Shown piece after piece: positions 34,201-45,700 of a stretch of DNA of 60,000 nt. The notes under the pieces were generated by a model. That model ran no database searches. It was given only the letters and a program-made list of their open reading frames with translations, and was not told where the DNA came from. Source of the stretch: Adiantum capillus-veneris (Eukaryota > Streptophyta > Polypodiopsida > Polypodiales > Pteridaceae); NCBI GenBank assembly GCA_014529385.2, contig CM043955.1:147787140-147847139 (forward strand), read 5' to 3'. The number at the start of each line of letters is the position of its first letter. The stretch's first letter is position 1. A program made the translations under genes and the position numbers.

Positions 34201-36698
34201 GCAGCGGAATGAATGTTGTATTTTCTAAAGATTAGTGATCTTTATTGCTCAAGGTTCCTTTTAGTTCTTTAGGGAAAGAGAGAGCTTTCCGTCTTGTAGA
34301 GTGCTGTGGTCACGAACAAAGTGATGCAATGGGACTATGCTAATGACGACAACGGTGGTGACGACGACGACTTGATGGCTGAAATCTAAGATCTTCTAAT
34401 CGCTGAATTTCGGGACTGTTTCGGTGGCTGAAAATGACTGTTTTGGCTGCGTTTTTATGGCTGAAAATGGGGGAACATCTGCAACCATCTTGGGGGGTGA
34501 TGTGCTTCTGTGTCTAGGCTGAAAACTGTGAGAATCCAATTGCTGAATTCTGCGTTTTTGCTACTGCTGAGCTAGCATTTTTAACAAGGCTGAAAAAATG
34601 CTGAATCTGCAAGTGATGCTTGAGTTTTTGTGAAGGCTGAAAAACACTGGCTGGGATGTATCTGCTGAGGTTGGAAAACGCCAGGCAAGAGGACTTGTAG
34701 GCAATGGCTTGCTGGGAGGAAACGCCAAAGGGAAGGAGTGGATGGCGAGGGTCTACTGCTGAGGGGTACTGCTAGCACCTGTCCGGAAAGAGAAATGATT
34801 ATGAGACATACTAGGAGTATCAGGAAATAAATTTTCTTACTGATATTCCTGGTACTTCCAAGTTAGGTTGGTGGCTAAATAAGGGTAAGCGCGTGTATTC
34901 AAAACACAGATCCGATGCTTGCTTGGGTTAGCCGGGGAGTTTTCAGAAACTCATTACCGTGTAGTACCCTTTGATGAAAGATATGAACGGGAAGCTTCCA
35001 GAAAACTAGTATTTGCCGAACCTCACGAAGCGGGTGCGCGGACCAATAATCCGTGGCTATTCGAACCCAGCCACCCTGGAAAGAGTCGATTGATCGATGG
35101 ACGAACGGGGGATCTCTCCAAACCAAGGGTGGGGCGGCAAAGAAGATATTGGGTCTCGCCCCAATGCGGTACTCAAAGAATAGTCTTACGGGATAGAGAA
35201 GAAGGAGGGGTAGGAAGTGGCGGCTTAGACTGATACACGGACGTGATTCGTCTCTTAAAAAAAAAAAAAAGATTGCTGAGAAGTTGCCTGTTGAGTGGGA
35301 AGCTCATGCAGCCTCTTCTGCCAATTACTGCTAGCTTGGGTTTGCTTATATATTAACTTAGCAAAATTGCCCTACCTACTTTTGTTGGAAATTCACTTAA
35401 AAATAATAAGTGAAAATACCAAAAAATAGGAAATATAGGCTAAATGCATTGGAAAATTTCCCTAACTGATGCTAATGGATTCTGATGGGAATTCCGATGA
35501 TCATGCTGTGTGCAACCGGAGGATATGCATCTATGCTAAGTGACTGGGCATGCACAGTCTAGGAATAGACTCACAAAAGTTCCACATCACTGCTAAATCT
35601 AGACTGACTGGACTGACTGAACCCTGCTGTGGTGTAGCTTGTCCACGGACACATAGGGTTGGGATGTGTCACGTGACAAAACCATCATCCTTGTGAACAA
35701 TCACATCTTTATCCTGCAAATCATCATCATTGTGAATAATCACATCTTTATCATGCAAAACATATGTGTCGTGCGTTGGAGAAGACAAGACTGAGAGTCT
35801 CCTTCTCTTGATTCGTTTCAATTTTCACCTGCCCATTAAAAATGAGAGATGAAGAATGAACAACTTCCTCCCCACGAATGACAATGGCATTGAAAGTGAA
35901 AGTATTGGCTGCCCAATCAACGAGAGGGTTTCTGCTCATGAAACCATCGAATGCCTAAAAGCATATCTGTTATGTTCTGCTCATAGGAGAGGGGATCTAG
36001 CCCGGACGCCGTCGGGATGGGCGTCCAATGTCCGGGCGGACGTAGTGTGAACACGGCCAATGTGGCCGGCCATTGTTATAAAAGGGAGGCCAAGGCCTCA
36101 TTTGCAGTTATAGATCCCCCACTGGCAGAGTGCCGGTGGTTAGCCCGCGAGGCTAGGAGTGCGCGAGGTCACCTTGAGGAGGTGAGGCCGAGTGGTATGG
36201 GACGCTTGGTCTTATAGGTGCACGCCTACGTCCTTGACCGCCCAGCACGGGGAGCTGCCGGATGGTGGCTATGGTCAGTTGGTTTGTCCGACGTGTGTCT
36301 GTAGGCGGTCCGTGTAGCCGAGAGATCCACTCCCCTCGTTTCGTTTCATGGTATCAGAGCCGACTTGGCTGCACGAAGGCCAGTGTGCACACCTACGGAT
36401 TGGTTCAGGTTGGAAAACCTCAATTTCGTGTAATTTTCAGTGATTAATTTCTTTTTCTTCTCACACGCATGTATACAAGCGAAAAATTGATGTTGTTTTT
36501 GCTGATTCTTGATAAAATTCAGAGATTTAATAGGTATGACTGCTGAATTTTTCTGTTTTTTGACAAAATCAGAGGTTTTTTTTCACTAGTTTGCTGATTT
36601 TCGACGAAAATCGGAGAATTAGGCTAATTTGCAGGAAATGTCAGCATGCAGTACGTATTTTCTCTAATCTTTCTCTATACTCTTCCTCTGTGTGAAGC

Positions 36699-36743
<45 letters not shown>

Positions 36744-39700
36744 CCTCTCTCAAGGCTGGTCAGGGCGCATGGAAAGAGGGAAGGAACTTTAGCGCTAGAG
36801 AGAGAACACCATGGCGTGGAAAGCAGAAGCCTCCAGTGTGGAAGCCAATCGTGTGCACGGCACGAACTAGCAGCACACGCCTCGGCTGCCGTATCTCCCT
36901 CCACGCGTCATACGGCTCCTGGAAGTTTCCTTTACGTTGCCTTCTTTCCTTGCGTTGATTTTTTTGTGAAAAGCTTCTCTTTAAATGTTTCTAATGTGGC
37001 CAGGACCATTTTTTTAAAGGCCAAAGTTTGAAACCTGTAAGTTATTAAAATATCACTTACAGAGACTTCAAAATCTACAGAGAGCTTATTTCTCAAGTCT
37101 CCTGCCTCTCACTCGAGCTTCCTCTCTCCGTCAACTCGCACTCCCACGCTCCCGCCATCACCTGCTCGCCTTCAGACGCTCACGCCTACACGTACAGCTA
37201 CTCATAGTACAACTTTTCGCGATTGAAAAGTGCAAAAAAGGTCCCAGTTTCGCGTGAAACCTTCAGTTTTTCACGCACGTCGCCATAGATTCCTTCAGCT
37301 CGGATGTGCAACGTGACAACGCTCTAGGTAATGTTCAAATTCCATCACACATGCTCTCTACACATGGATTACAAGTACATTCCAGAGCTTCGACTAGCGT
37401 GTTACAGCTTTGGAAAACGCGAACTTTCAGATGAACATTCGCTTAGCCTCTCTCGAAGGGGTCGTGCAAGGACTTAGTTCCAGGCTTACTGCTCTAGAAA
37501 ATACGGCTCAATTGACGACTGCACGAATTTTCGAGGACGAAACCCATCTCCAGCAATTGCGGATGCAGATTGCTGCTTTTGGGCGTTCACAGGGTGGTCC
37601 GACTGCCACGATTCCGTACAAAACTACAAATTTCTCAGGAGAAGAGAAGGAGTGTACGAAATTGGTGGTAAATAACTGGCTGCACCAGTGCACCACGTAT
37701 CTTGATCTCCACGGGGAGCATGATGAACGAAGGATTCAGACAATTCCTCTCCATTACCTAGTAAGTAAGGCGCTTACCTAGTGGCAGGACATGATAGAGA
37801 AGCCTACGACGTGGGCTGATTTTTGTGTGAAATTCAAGAGGGATTTCGCCAGAATGGATTCTTTGAAAGCCTATGCCAAACTGCAGAGTCTTTCGATGAA
37901 AACTCAGTCTTTTGATAAGTATATGACAGCTTTCAAAGAGGCGCTCACCTTCTGCAATGTGGATTCTACGCATGCTGTGCACATGTACCTGCTGGGATTG
38001 CATGAGGATTACCGTTGGGCCTTAATCAAGGACAAAGCCCCGACTGATGTCGAAGATGCAGTGGCAAAGGCCAGGACGTGCCATTTGATAAATGGAGCGA
38101 ATTATAAGAAGAAAAGAACTTCAGACCATCAATCCGGTGAGGGTACTTCGAGGAAGCGACCACGATTCCAGCATAAGTCCAAATCACCGCCGAGATCTTC
38201 TCAGGAGAAGAAGAAAGCCAGAAAATGCTTCAGTTGCTGATGCAATGAAGAAGGGGGCTTGCTTCGGATGTGTCCAGACGGGTCACCAAATCAAGGATTG
38301 CCCCAAGAAGAAGACAAAGAAACCGCAAGGCCGTCCTTCGGTTTAGATTCACGAGATCTCAGGTAACTCTGATATTGTTCAAGTTGAAATCCATCATTTA
38401 GCGCACAATTTATGCACTAACTGTACTTTTAGCACCAAAGTGTTTGATAAGCACGATCTTCTCCGTTTCCCCGGGAAGATTAATGGTCACAACGTGACCG
38501 TACTCCTGATAATGGAAGCTCACACAATTTTGTGGATGCAAAATTGGTGTAGAAACTGAGCCTGCGGACGCGGGAAAGTGACCATGAGTATCGCGTGAAG
38601 ATGACTCGTGGCGAGGATACGGATGAATGGAATCGGATGGTTCCAGACTTGTCGCTCGAGCTAGCTAATTACAAAGAGAACCTGGATTTCCACATCATGC
38701 GCCTAGACAGAGCAGATGTTATTTTAGGCAGGACATGCCTCATGTATCTGTGTCGCTTTGTAATCAGAAGTCTGTAAATAATGGTTTTGCAATACCAGTC
38801 GTTACTGCTTTGGAAATGTATAAAGATACAAAGTCTTTTGATGTTGATTTTTATCAAAGTGTACCATCTGCTTGGGTTGATTCATTAGTGCTTGGTACTT
38901 CTGTCACTGAATTTCGTAAAAACGTTTCATGTTCTTCTGTCGAACTTGGGGATTCTGAGAAATCATGACTGATTTCGAGGATGTTTTTCCTAATGATCTA
39001 CCTCCAGGCTTGCTGCCTTCAAGAGGGGTTGATCATGGCATTGAGTTGGTGGCTGGTAGTCCGCCCTTCTCAAAGCAACCCTATCGGTTTAGTAAAACCG
39101 AGGAGGACGAGATTCAGCGACAACTGAAAGATTATCTCGACAAGGGTTTTGTTCGGCCAAGTAAATCCACGTGGGGAGCGCCAGTGTTACTTTCTCGAAA
39201 GAAGGATAACACTATGCGCTTCTGCGTGGATTATAAGGGGTTGAACAAGCTCACTGTCAAGAACAAGTATCCGCTCCCGCGCATGGACGATCTGATAGAT
39301 CGGCTCCATGGCACATTGTATTTTACAAAGATAGACCTGCGATCAGGCTATCACCAGATACGGATCAAACTGGAAGATATTCCTAAGACAAGCTTCCATA
39401 CGCGTTATGGTCACTACGATTTTTGGTCTTGCCTTTTGGTTTGACCAATGCTCCAGCTACGCTTCAGCAGATGATGAATGATCTGCTGAGACCATTTTTA
39501 GGCAACTTCGTTGTTGTATTTCTTGATGATATCTTGATCTACAGCCGAAGTTTGTCTGAGCACCTAGCACATATACGCATTGTTCTCGAAGTACTGAGAA
39601 CTGAGAAGCTTTACGCTAAGGCTTCTAAGTGTAAATTCTTTAGGAAAGAGCTTCTGTACTTGGGTCACATCATTACTCGCGATGGAATTTGCGTCAGTGT

Positions 39701-42700
39701 AACAAGGAACGGGGGAAACACAGCCCAAACGTTCCGAAACGGCGTTCCGGACGAGTCCCGTTCTCGAAACGGAGATGGGAATGGAACGCTGTTCCGGAAC
39801 GAGGTGGAACATGAGGCGGAACGACGAAACATGGGGCGGAACGACGAAACGTGGGACAGAACGGGCAAAAGCAAGCATTTGGGGGAAAAAAAGTGGGCTT
39901 TTGGGGACAGATTTGGGGCTGTTCGGGGAACATATTTGGTGCACTTTGAGGGCAGAGTAGGGAGCAGTTTTGGGGTTGTTTAGGAGTTTATTTGGGACTG
40001 AGCTGAATGGAGGTAATTCAAGTCTTACTTTAGGTGGACCGTTCCGGCCCCGTTTCCGTTCCGTCCCCCCCTCCTCCTCCCCGTTCTTGTCCCGTTCCGG
40101 ACCCTCCCGTTCCCGTTTCCCGTTCCAATTCCGGGTAACTATGATTCGCGTTGACCTTGAAGAGTTGGATAAAGTGCGAAATTGGCCCATTCTGAAGAAT
40201 GTACGCCAAGTAAAGTCCTTTTTAGGCTTTACTGGATTCTTTCGCAAGTTCATCAAAGATTACTCTAAAGTTGCTACTCCGCTTACGCAACTTTTAAAAG
40301 GAGGGGTGAAAGGGCCAAAGACTTCGGGTCCTCATCGTAAAGGTGATCCCCCTGTTGTCTGGAATGAGCGTCTCGACGAGAGCTTTCGGACACTAAAGCT
40401 TGGTGACTATTGCGTCAATATTGCACATTGTGGACCCTAGAAAACCGTTTGTGGTTGAAACGGATGCTAGTGATTATGCTATTGGTGCGGCATTATACCA
40501 TGATGGACATCCTGTTGCGTTCGAAAGTAAGAAACTTTCTGACGCTGACATGCGTTATCCAACGTATGAGAAGGAGCTTTAACGCCGTAGTCCACGCCCT
40601 GAGGAAATGGCGGCACTACTTGTATGGCTCTACGTTTGTTGCATGGACAGATCATCAGTTCTGCTATATATGTGATCAGGGTGATCTCAGAGGCCGAAAG
40701 GCTAAATGGGTTGAGCTTATGCAAGAGTTTGACTTTGAGATCCGTTATAGAAAAGGATCCAGCAATCGAGTTGCCGATGCGCTCAGCAGGATTCCTGAGG
40801 TCAATGCCTTGTCTATGGCTGAAATCTCAACGGATTTCTATCTCTCTCCGAGGGCTATGTCGTTCTGATGGCCATTTTGGCAAGATATGGAACGAGGTCG
40901 AAGCGGGGCATGATTCGCGTACACGCTTGGGTGATCCGGAGACCCAAGTGAGTTGTGCCAGAGAGACGAGACAACGATAATATTCCATTAAAGGTGGACT
41001 ATTGTTTAGAAATGGAAAAGTCAGCGTGCCGGAAACCGATGAGGTTCAACAAAGGATTTTGTGCGAATGCCACGATGTTCCTAGCGCTGGGCACCCACAC
41101 ATCCAAAGAACTTTGGCTTTGGTCAAGCGATATTTCTATTGGCCAAGAATGCGCTCTTACATAGAGAGCTATGTGAAGAGATGCGCTCAGTGTCAGGTCA
41201 ATAAGGCAAAGCGCCTTAGGAAAGCTGGCCTGCTACATCCATTGGAAATCCCAGATGCCAAGTGGTAGAGTATTTCCATGGACTTTATCGTCGGTTTGCC
41301 AAATACTAGTCGGGGCAATGACGCTATTTGGGTTGTGGTCGATAGACTCACAAAAATGGCGAAGTTTATACCAACGAAGTCGACAGTAAAAAGCCATGAG
41401 TTGGCGGTTTTATTTGTCGATCAGCTTTATAAGCTGTATGGTTTGCCAGACGATATCGTGAATGATCGAGATACTAAGTTCACTGGCTGATTTTGGCGAG
41501 ATGTGTTTGCTCACCTTCAGATGAAGTTGAGTATGTCGTCTTCTGACTATCCCGAGTCCGATGGACAAACTGAGAGGATGAATCAGACATTAGAGGACAT
41601 GTTAAGAGCCTATGTCTCACACACGCAGTCTGATTGGGAAAGATATCTTCCACAGTAGAGTTTGCCTACAATAGTAGCAAGCATTCTGCTACTGGATTTA
41701 GCTCGTTCATGCTGATGTATGGATTTGAGCCTAAATCCCCAATTGCTATTGGCTTAGAGAAATTCAAGGAACGCCAAGTTCGTGATTTCCTGTATGACAT
41801 GCAAGAAATGCTCGAATTGGCTAAGGATAGTATAAGAAGGGCTCGTGACCGGGTCACTACTATGCTAATCAAAAGAGAACTCCAAGGACTCTAGATGTGG
41901 GACAATGGGTCTATCTGAAGATACCCAAGGATTCCAAGACTATGCGAACAGGAAAGCATTATAAGCTTTCAGCTAGATATTGTGGTCCGTTCTTGATCAC
42001 AAAGAAAATTGGCCAAGTTGCTACAAACTGGCTCTTCCTTCGGATGTTAGTGTACATCCAGTGTTTCATATCAGCCGCCTTAAAGTAAAATTGGGCGAAG
42101 CCGACGTTGTTGTGCCTATTGAGGAAAATGTATGGCAAGATATGCAAATTGAGTATATTCCTCGAGAACCAGAGGCAGTTTTAGATCATCGTACTCGTCA
42201 TTCGTGCCAAAAGGCTTATGACGAGTACTTAATTAAATGGAAGGGTCCATCTGAAAGGTTTGCTACTTGGGAACCAGTTAGAGCTCCTCTAGGTGCATGG
42301 CCAATTGCTCCTCTTGCTACGCTTGATACCAGTTAATGGCATCACCGGCAAGATACATGGCTGCCGTCAAAATTTTGCTATTCCATGTCTTCTTAGTTGT
42401 TGCAAAATACACATTAAATTGATGCAACCAAGAATGAATAGCATTAGCATCCATCTTACCGTCATACTTACTGAATGTCAACTTCTCTGTGATGGGGTTG
42501 TTGGAGTCCGAATCTCAGCTTGCGCCACTTGATGAACCACCAATCTCTTTGACCGGCTCGGGTTTCGAGGTGAGTACCTGTAGGACCAGCTCTTGCATGC
42601 GTTGGTCTCTTTGAGCCTCACGCACTAACTCCAAGGCCGCTCGTCTATCTTCGGCCGCCAAGCACGCTTGCTCAGGCTCACGCTCCAAGGCTACCCTTCT

Positions 42701-45700
42701 GTTTTCGGCCGCCAAGCGCGCTTGCTTACGCTCACGCTCCAAGGCTAACCGTCTTTCTTCGCACTCACGTTCCAATTCTGCCTTTCTTTCTTTGCACTCG
42801 CGATCCAATTCTGCCTCTCTTTCTTCATGCTCACGCTCCAAGGTGGCACGTTGCGCTTCTTGTTGTAACATCATGTCCATCATCGTCTTGACCAAAGCCT
42901 CCATAGGATTTGGTGCAACACTTGGCGTAGATGGGGAAGGGGGAGGGTCGGAAAAACCTCCTAGTGGGGAAAATTCTTCTTCGCCACTTCCATGCTCATC
43001 ACCTCCATGCGAAGTATCCATTCCGCTTTGGGTGATGATTATGCACTGAGATCTTGGGTTCTTAAGTTCACGAGGAACTTGGGGTCTTAAGGTTCTTGGG
43101 TTCTTGGGTCCTTGCGTTCTTGAGGTTCTTGAAGTCTTTCTTTAGCTTGCAATCTGTGTTAGAGAAGGATCTTCTCTTACCCTAGCTCTACTCTTCCTTG
43201 CGGGCGCACCCCTTGGCGGCCTTGCACTCACACCAAGCTTGCTTTTTCCCACCTCACGTCCATTGGCCGGCCGCTAAGCGCACAGTCTGCTCTCAATGAG
43301 TGAAAAGAGGAACAAGGGGAGGCTAGACAAGCCCTTCTTTCTTGGGTTTCCTGTCACTCTTCAAAACACGATTAGGGATCGACACGCCCAAGTGGTCTTG
43401 GGTAACGTGCGACCGCAACAAGCAAAAAAAATTCTTGTGGTTCTTTCCTTGAGTGATACAGAACACTGCCAAAGCTCTGATACCAATGTAAGGTGCAGCG
43501 GAAGTGAATGTTGAACTTTGCTCAAGATGAGTGCTCCGAACTGTGCTCAAGGGTTCCTTTTACTTACGGAAGGGAGAGCCTTCCGTTCCTCTAGTGAGAG
43601 AGTGCAAATGATCACAAACAAAGTGGAAAAACACTGTGAATGAAGGTGCTGAGACTGAGAGATAGAGAGAGAAGAATACGACACCAGAATGTTGTCAAAC
43701 CCTCCTCCAAGGGCCCCACTCTCTATGGCGAGAGAGGTCTATGCTATTGATTGCACAAATCTCGTACAATGGTCTACATTCAATGGACTTGCCGACGATG
43801 TCGACGACGATGAGGACGGTGACGAGAAGGGCTGAAATCTAAAAACGCTAGGGGCCGAAATTTGCAAATCTTCTATCTGCTGAATTCTGACTCTATGTCG
43901 GCGATGACAGCGACGCGACGACGATGCGCTGAAAACGCATATGCTGAAATCTGCAATAGCGGGCTGAAACTGCAAACATTGGCCGATCTGACCGTGCGGC
44001 GAGGATCTGCTACGGGAAGGTGAGAGCAAGGTTTGGGGGCTGCGGTTCGAAGTCTAAGTGCTGAAAACTGAAAACGCTGATGCAAATGAGGGTTTTGTCG
44101 CCGGGAATTTGCAAAATGTTGAGGTTGGTCTGCAATTGCAAAAAACGCAAGGCTGTCCAGTGCTCTGTTGCAAAAACGCTAGGGTTGCTGCTATGAATCT
44201 GCTAACGCCAAGTTGTCCCACAGTTTGCAAAACGCTGGGGCTGATCTGCAGTTGCTGAAAGCGCTAGGCTGTCTTGATGGCTGAAAAACGGTAGGATTTC
44301 TTGCCGAGTCTTGCTAAGAAGGTGCACTGTCAAACACTGGGTCTTTGCTGCCTCTTTTGCCAGAAAGTGCTAGGCTAGCTTTCTCATATATTTCCTTAGC
44401 CAAATTGCCCTAACCCAGTTTCCCAACAAAGTCAGTTATTAATAATAAGTGAAAAATGGCTAAAATAGGGAAAATGGGTTCTGTGCACTGTAAATGCTCA
44501 TGATGGCTACTGGCTGTAATGCTGATGATCATGCTGTGTGCAACCATAGGATATGCAACTACTAGTGTTTGGACATGCACGATCTACGAACAGAGTCACA
44601 AAGGTGCCAGAACACTTCGTAAGCTAACTGAACCCTTGTCATGAAGTAGCTTGTCCACATGCACATAGGGTTAGATGTGCACGTGACAGAAACTTTGGCC
44701 CGAGCGGACTGTGTCTCGCCTTGACCGCAGAAAGTTCCTGATCAACCTCTCCAGTTGGCTGTGTAACAAACTTGGACATCCCAAGTCAAGATTCTACCGC
44801 GACACAACTCTCCTCGCTTTCTTCAGGTTGCTCATCTCACTCCCCGTCATCAAGCACGTCGCCTATAAAAGGCTTCAATAGACTCACATGAAAAGCATTG
44901 TGAATCTTCCGAGTATCGGGCAACTTCACTCTAAAGGAGACATCATTTATCTTATCCTTTATCTGGAAGGGCCATAATACCTCATGCCAAGCTTTGGAAA
45001 AAGCCGCTCCTTTCCTTTTCGTTTTCTTAGGCGTGCCTTCTCAAAACGTAATAGCACCCAATCGTCCTCCTTTAATTTCAAATCGCAACGATGTCAATCT
45101 GCTGCCTTCTGATCTCTTTCTTGAGGTTTCTCTAAAGCCTTTCGGGCCTTGGCAAAAGCAGTGTCCAAGTCCCTCGTGTACTAATCGGCTTCAAAAATCT
45201 TATCGTGGGTCTGGGGAATGTTATGATCTACCGGTTGATTTCCTTTTTCCTTTCTTTCCTTGTGCCTTGGGACTTGCGGGTAGCGTCTTTCGCTTCCCTG
45301 TCCATTGGCACGTCAGAGTCAATCATCGAAACCCTAAGACACACTATTATCTCATTTCTCTTTCTTTGGAATCTTTTGATAAACTTGCATCTGGTTTCCT
45401 TAGTTCGTCGGAACCCTCTGATTCGCCAGAATCTTGTGATGAGCTATCATCTGGGTCCCTTGATTCATTCTCTTCACTGGAAGACTCTTGACTTTTTGAT
45501 ACTATCTTGCCCGTCGCATAAGTCAATGAGCCGGCATGCATTTCAAATCGTTGCTTAGTCATGTCCCATGGAGTCAGACTTCTGGTTTAAAGCACATAGT
45601 CTTGAATCTCTTTAGCAAATCATAGCAAAACCGCTCAATCTGGTCTTTCAAAAGAATCTTCGATAAGTATCCCAAAATTTTGGCAGTAGTCATCCAATGT

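Larger units (their letters stand above)
31163..35678 (-). mobile_element. E2: non-autonomous Gypsy-like LTR element nested in E1, TSD AAACC
   Basis: 4,516 bp with perfect TSD aaacc at 31158-31162 and 35679-35683. LTRs are 31163-32294 and 34193-35678; the right one has lost about 150 bp and gained a 0.5-kb insert. The internal region of only 1.9 kb has a PBS, one long ORF and a purine tract. Minus orientation, same as E1. The LTRs look almost identical in long stretches (for example around 31494-31620 against 34378-34500), so this is one of the youngest insertions here. Confidence 0.95.
35968..42325 (+). mobile_element. Chromovirus F (Ty3/gypsy), 3' LTR lost, nested in E1
   Basis: 5' LTR 35968-36348, adjacent PBS, 1-kb leader with a (ga)n tract, gag, protease, RT, RNase H, integrase and chromodomain in order. 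The pol reading ends at 42334-42336. There the sequence passes directly into E1 gag on the other strand, so the F 3' UTR and 3' LTR plus part of E1 were deleted together (junction between about 42300 and 42336). A 431-bp MITE-like element interrupts RT. About six stops or shifts. Confidence 0.9.
29113..44688 (-). mobile_element. E1: Gypsy-like LTR element, 15.6 kb with nested E2 and F, TSD GAAAC
   Basis: LTRs 29113-30308 and 43487-44688 are homologous, and identical 5-bp flanks gaaac at 29108-29112 and 44689-44693 prove they are one insertion. Orientation is minus: the PBS is next to the right LTR and the purine tract next to the left LTR. Without E2 (31163-35678) and F (35968 to about 42325) the remaining E1 DNA is about 4.7 kb: gag with a coiled-coil N-terminus, a piece of protease, an acidic repeat and a conserved C-terminal module. 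No RT, RNase H or integrase catalytic core is seen. Inserted in LINE-L. Confidence 0.94.

Noticed and set aside
34990-35080. tRNA-like B box (reverse strand ggttcgaata) making the insert a SINE
   Set aside because: The box is imperfect, no A box is seen at the right spacing, and the tail is at the other end of the wrong strand for a promoter at the head.
34919-35233. 104-codon plus-strand open frame
   Set aside because: Lies in the poly-A insert and matches nothing I know. Kept only as an observation, not called as a gene.
36692-36958. ORF containing an Arg/Glu repeat
   Set aside because: Translation of the (ga)n microsatellite in the F leader.
39564-40256. 230-codon minus-strand open frame
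   Set aside because: It is the antisense of F RT and of the ggaacg-rich insert. The Phe/Pro/Arg-rich text reflects the repeat, not a protein.
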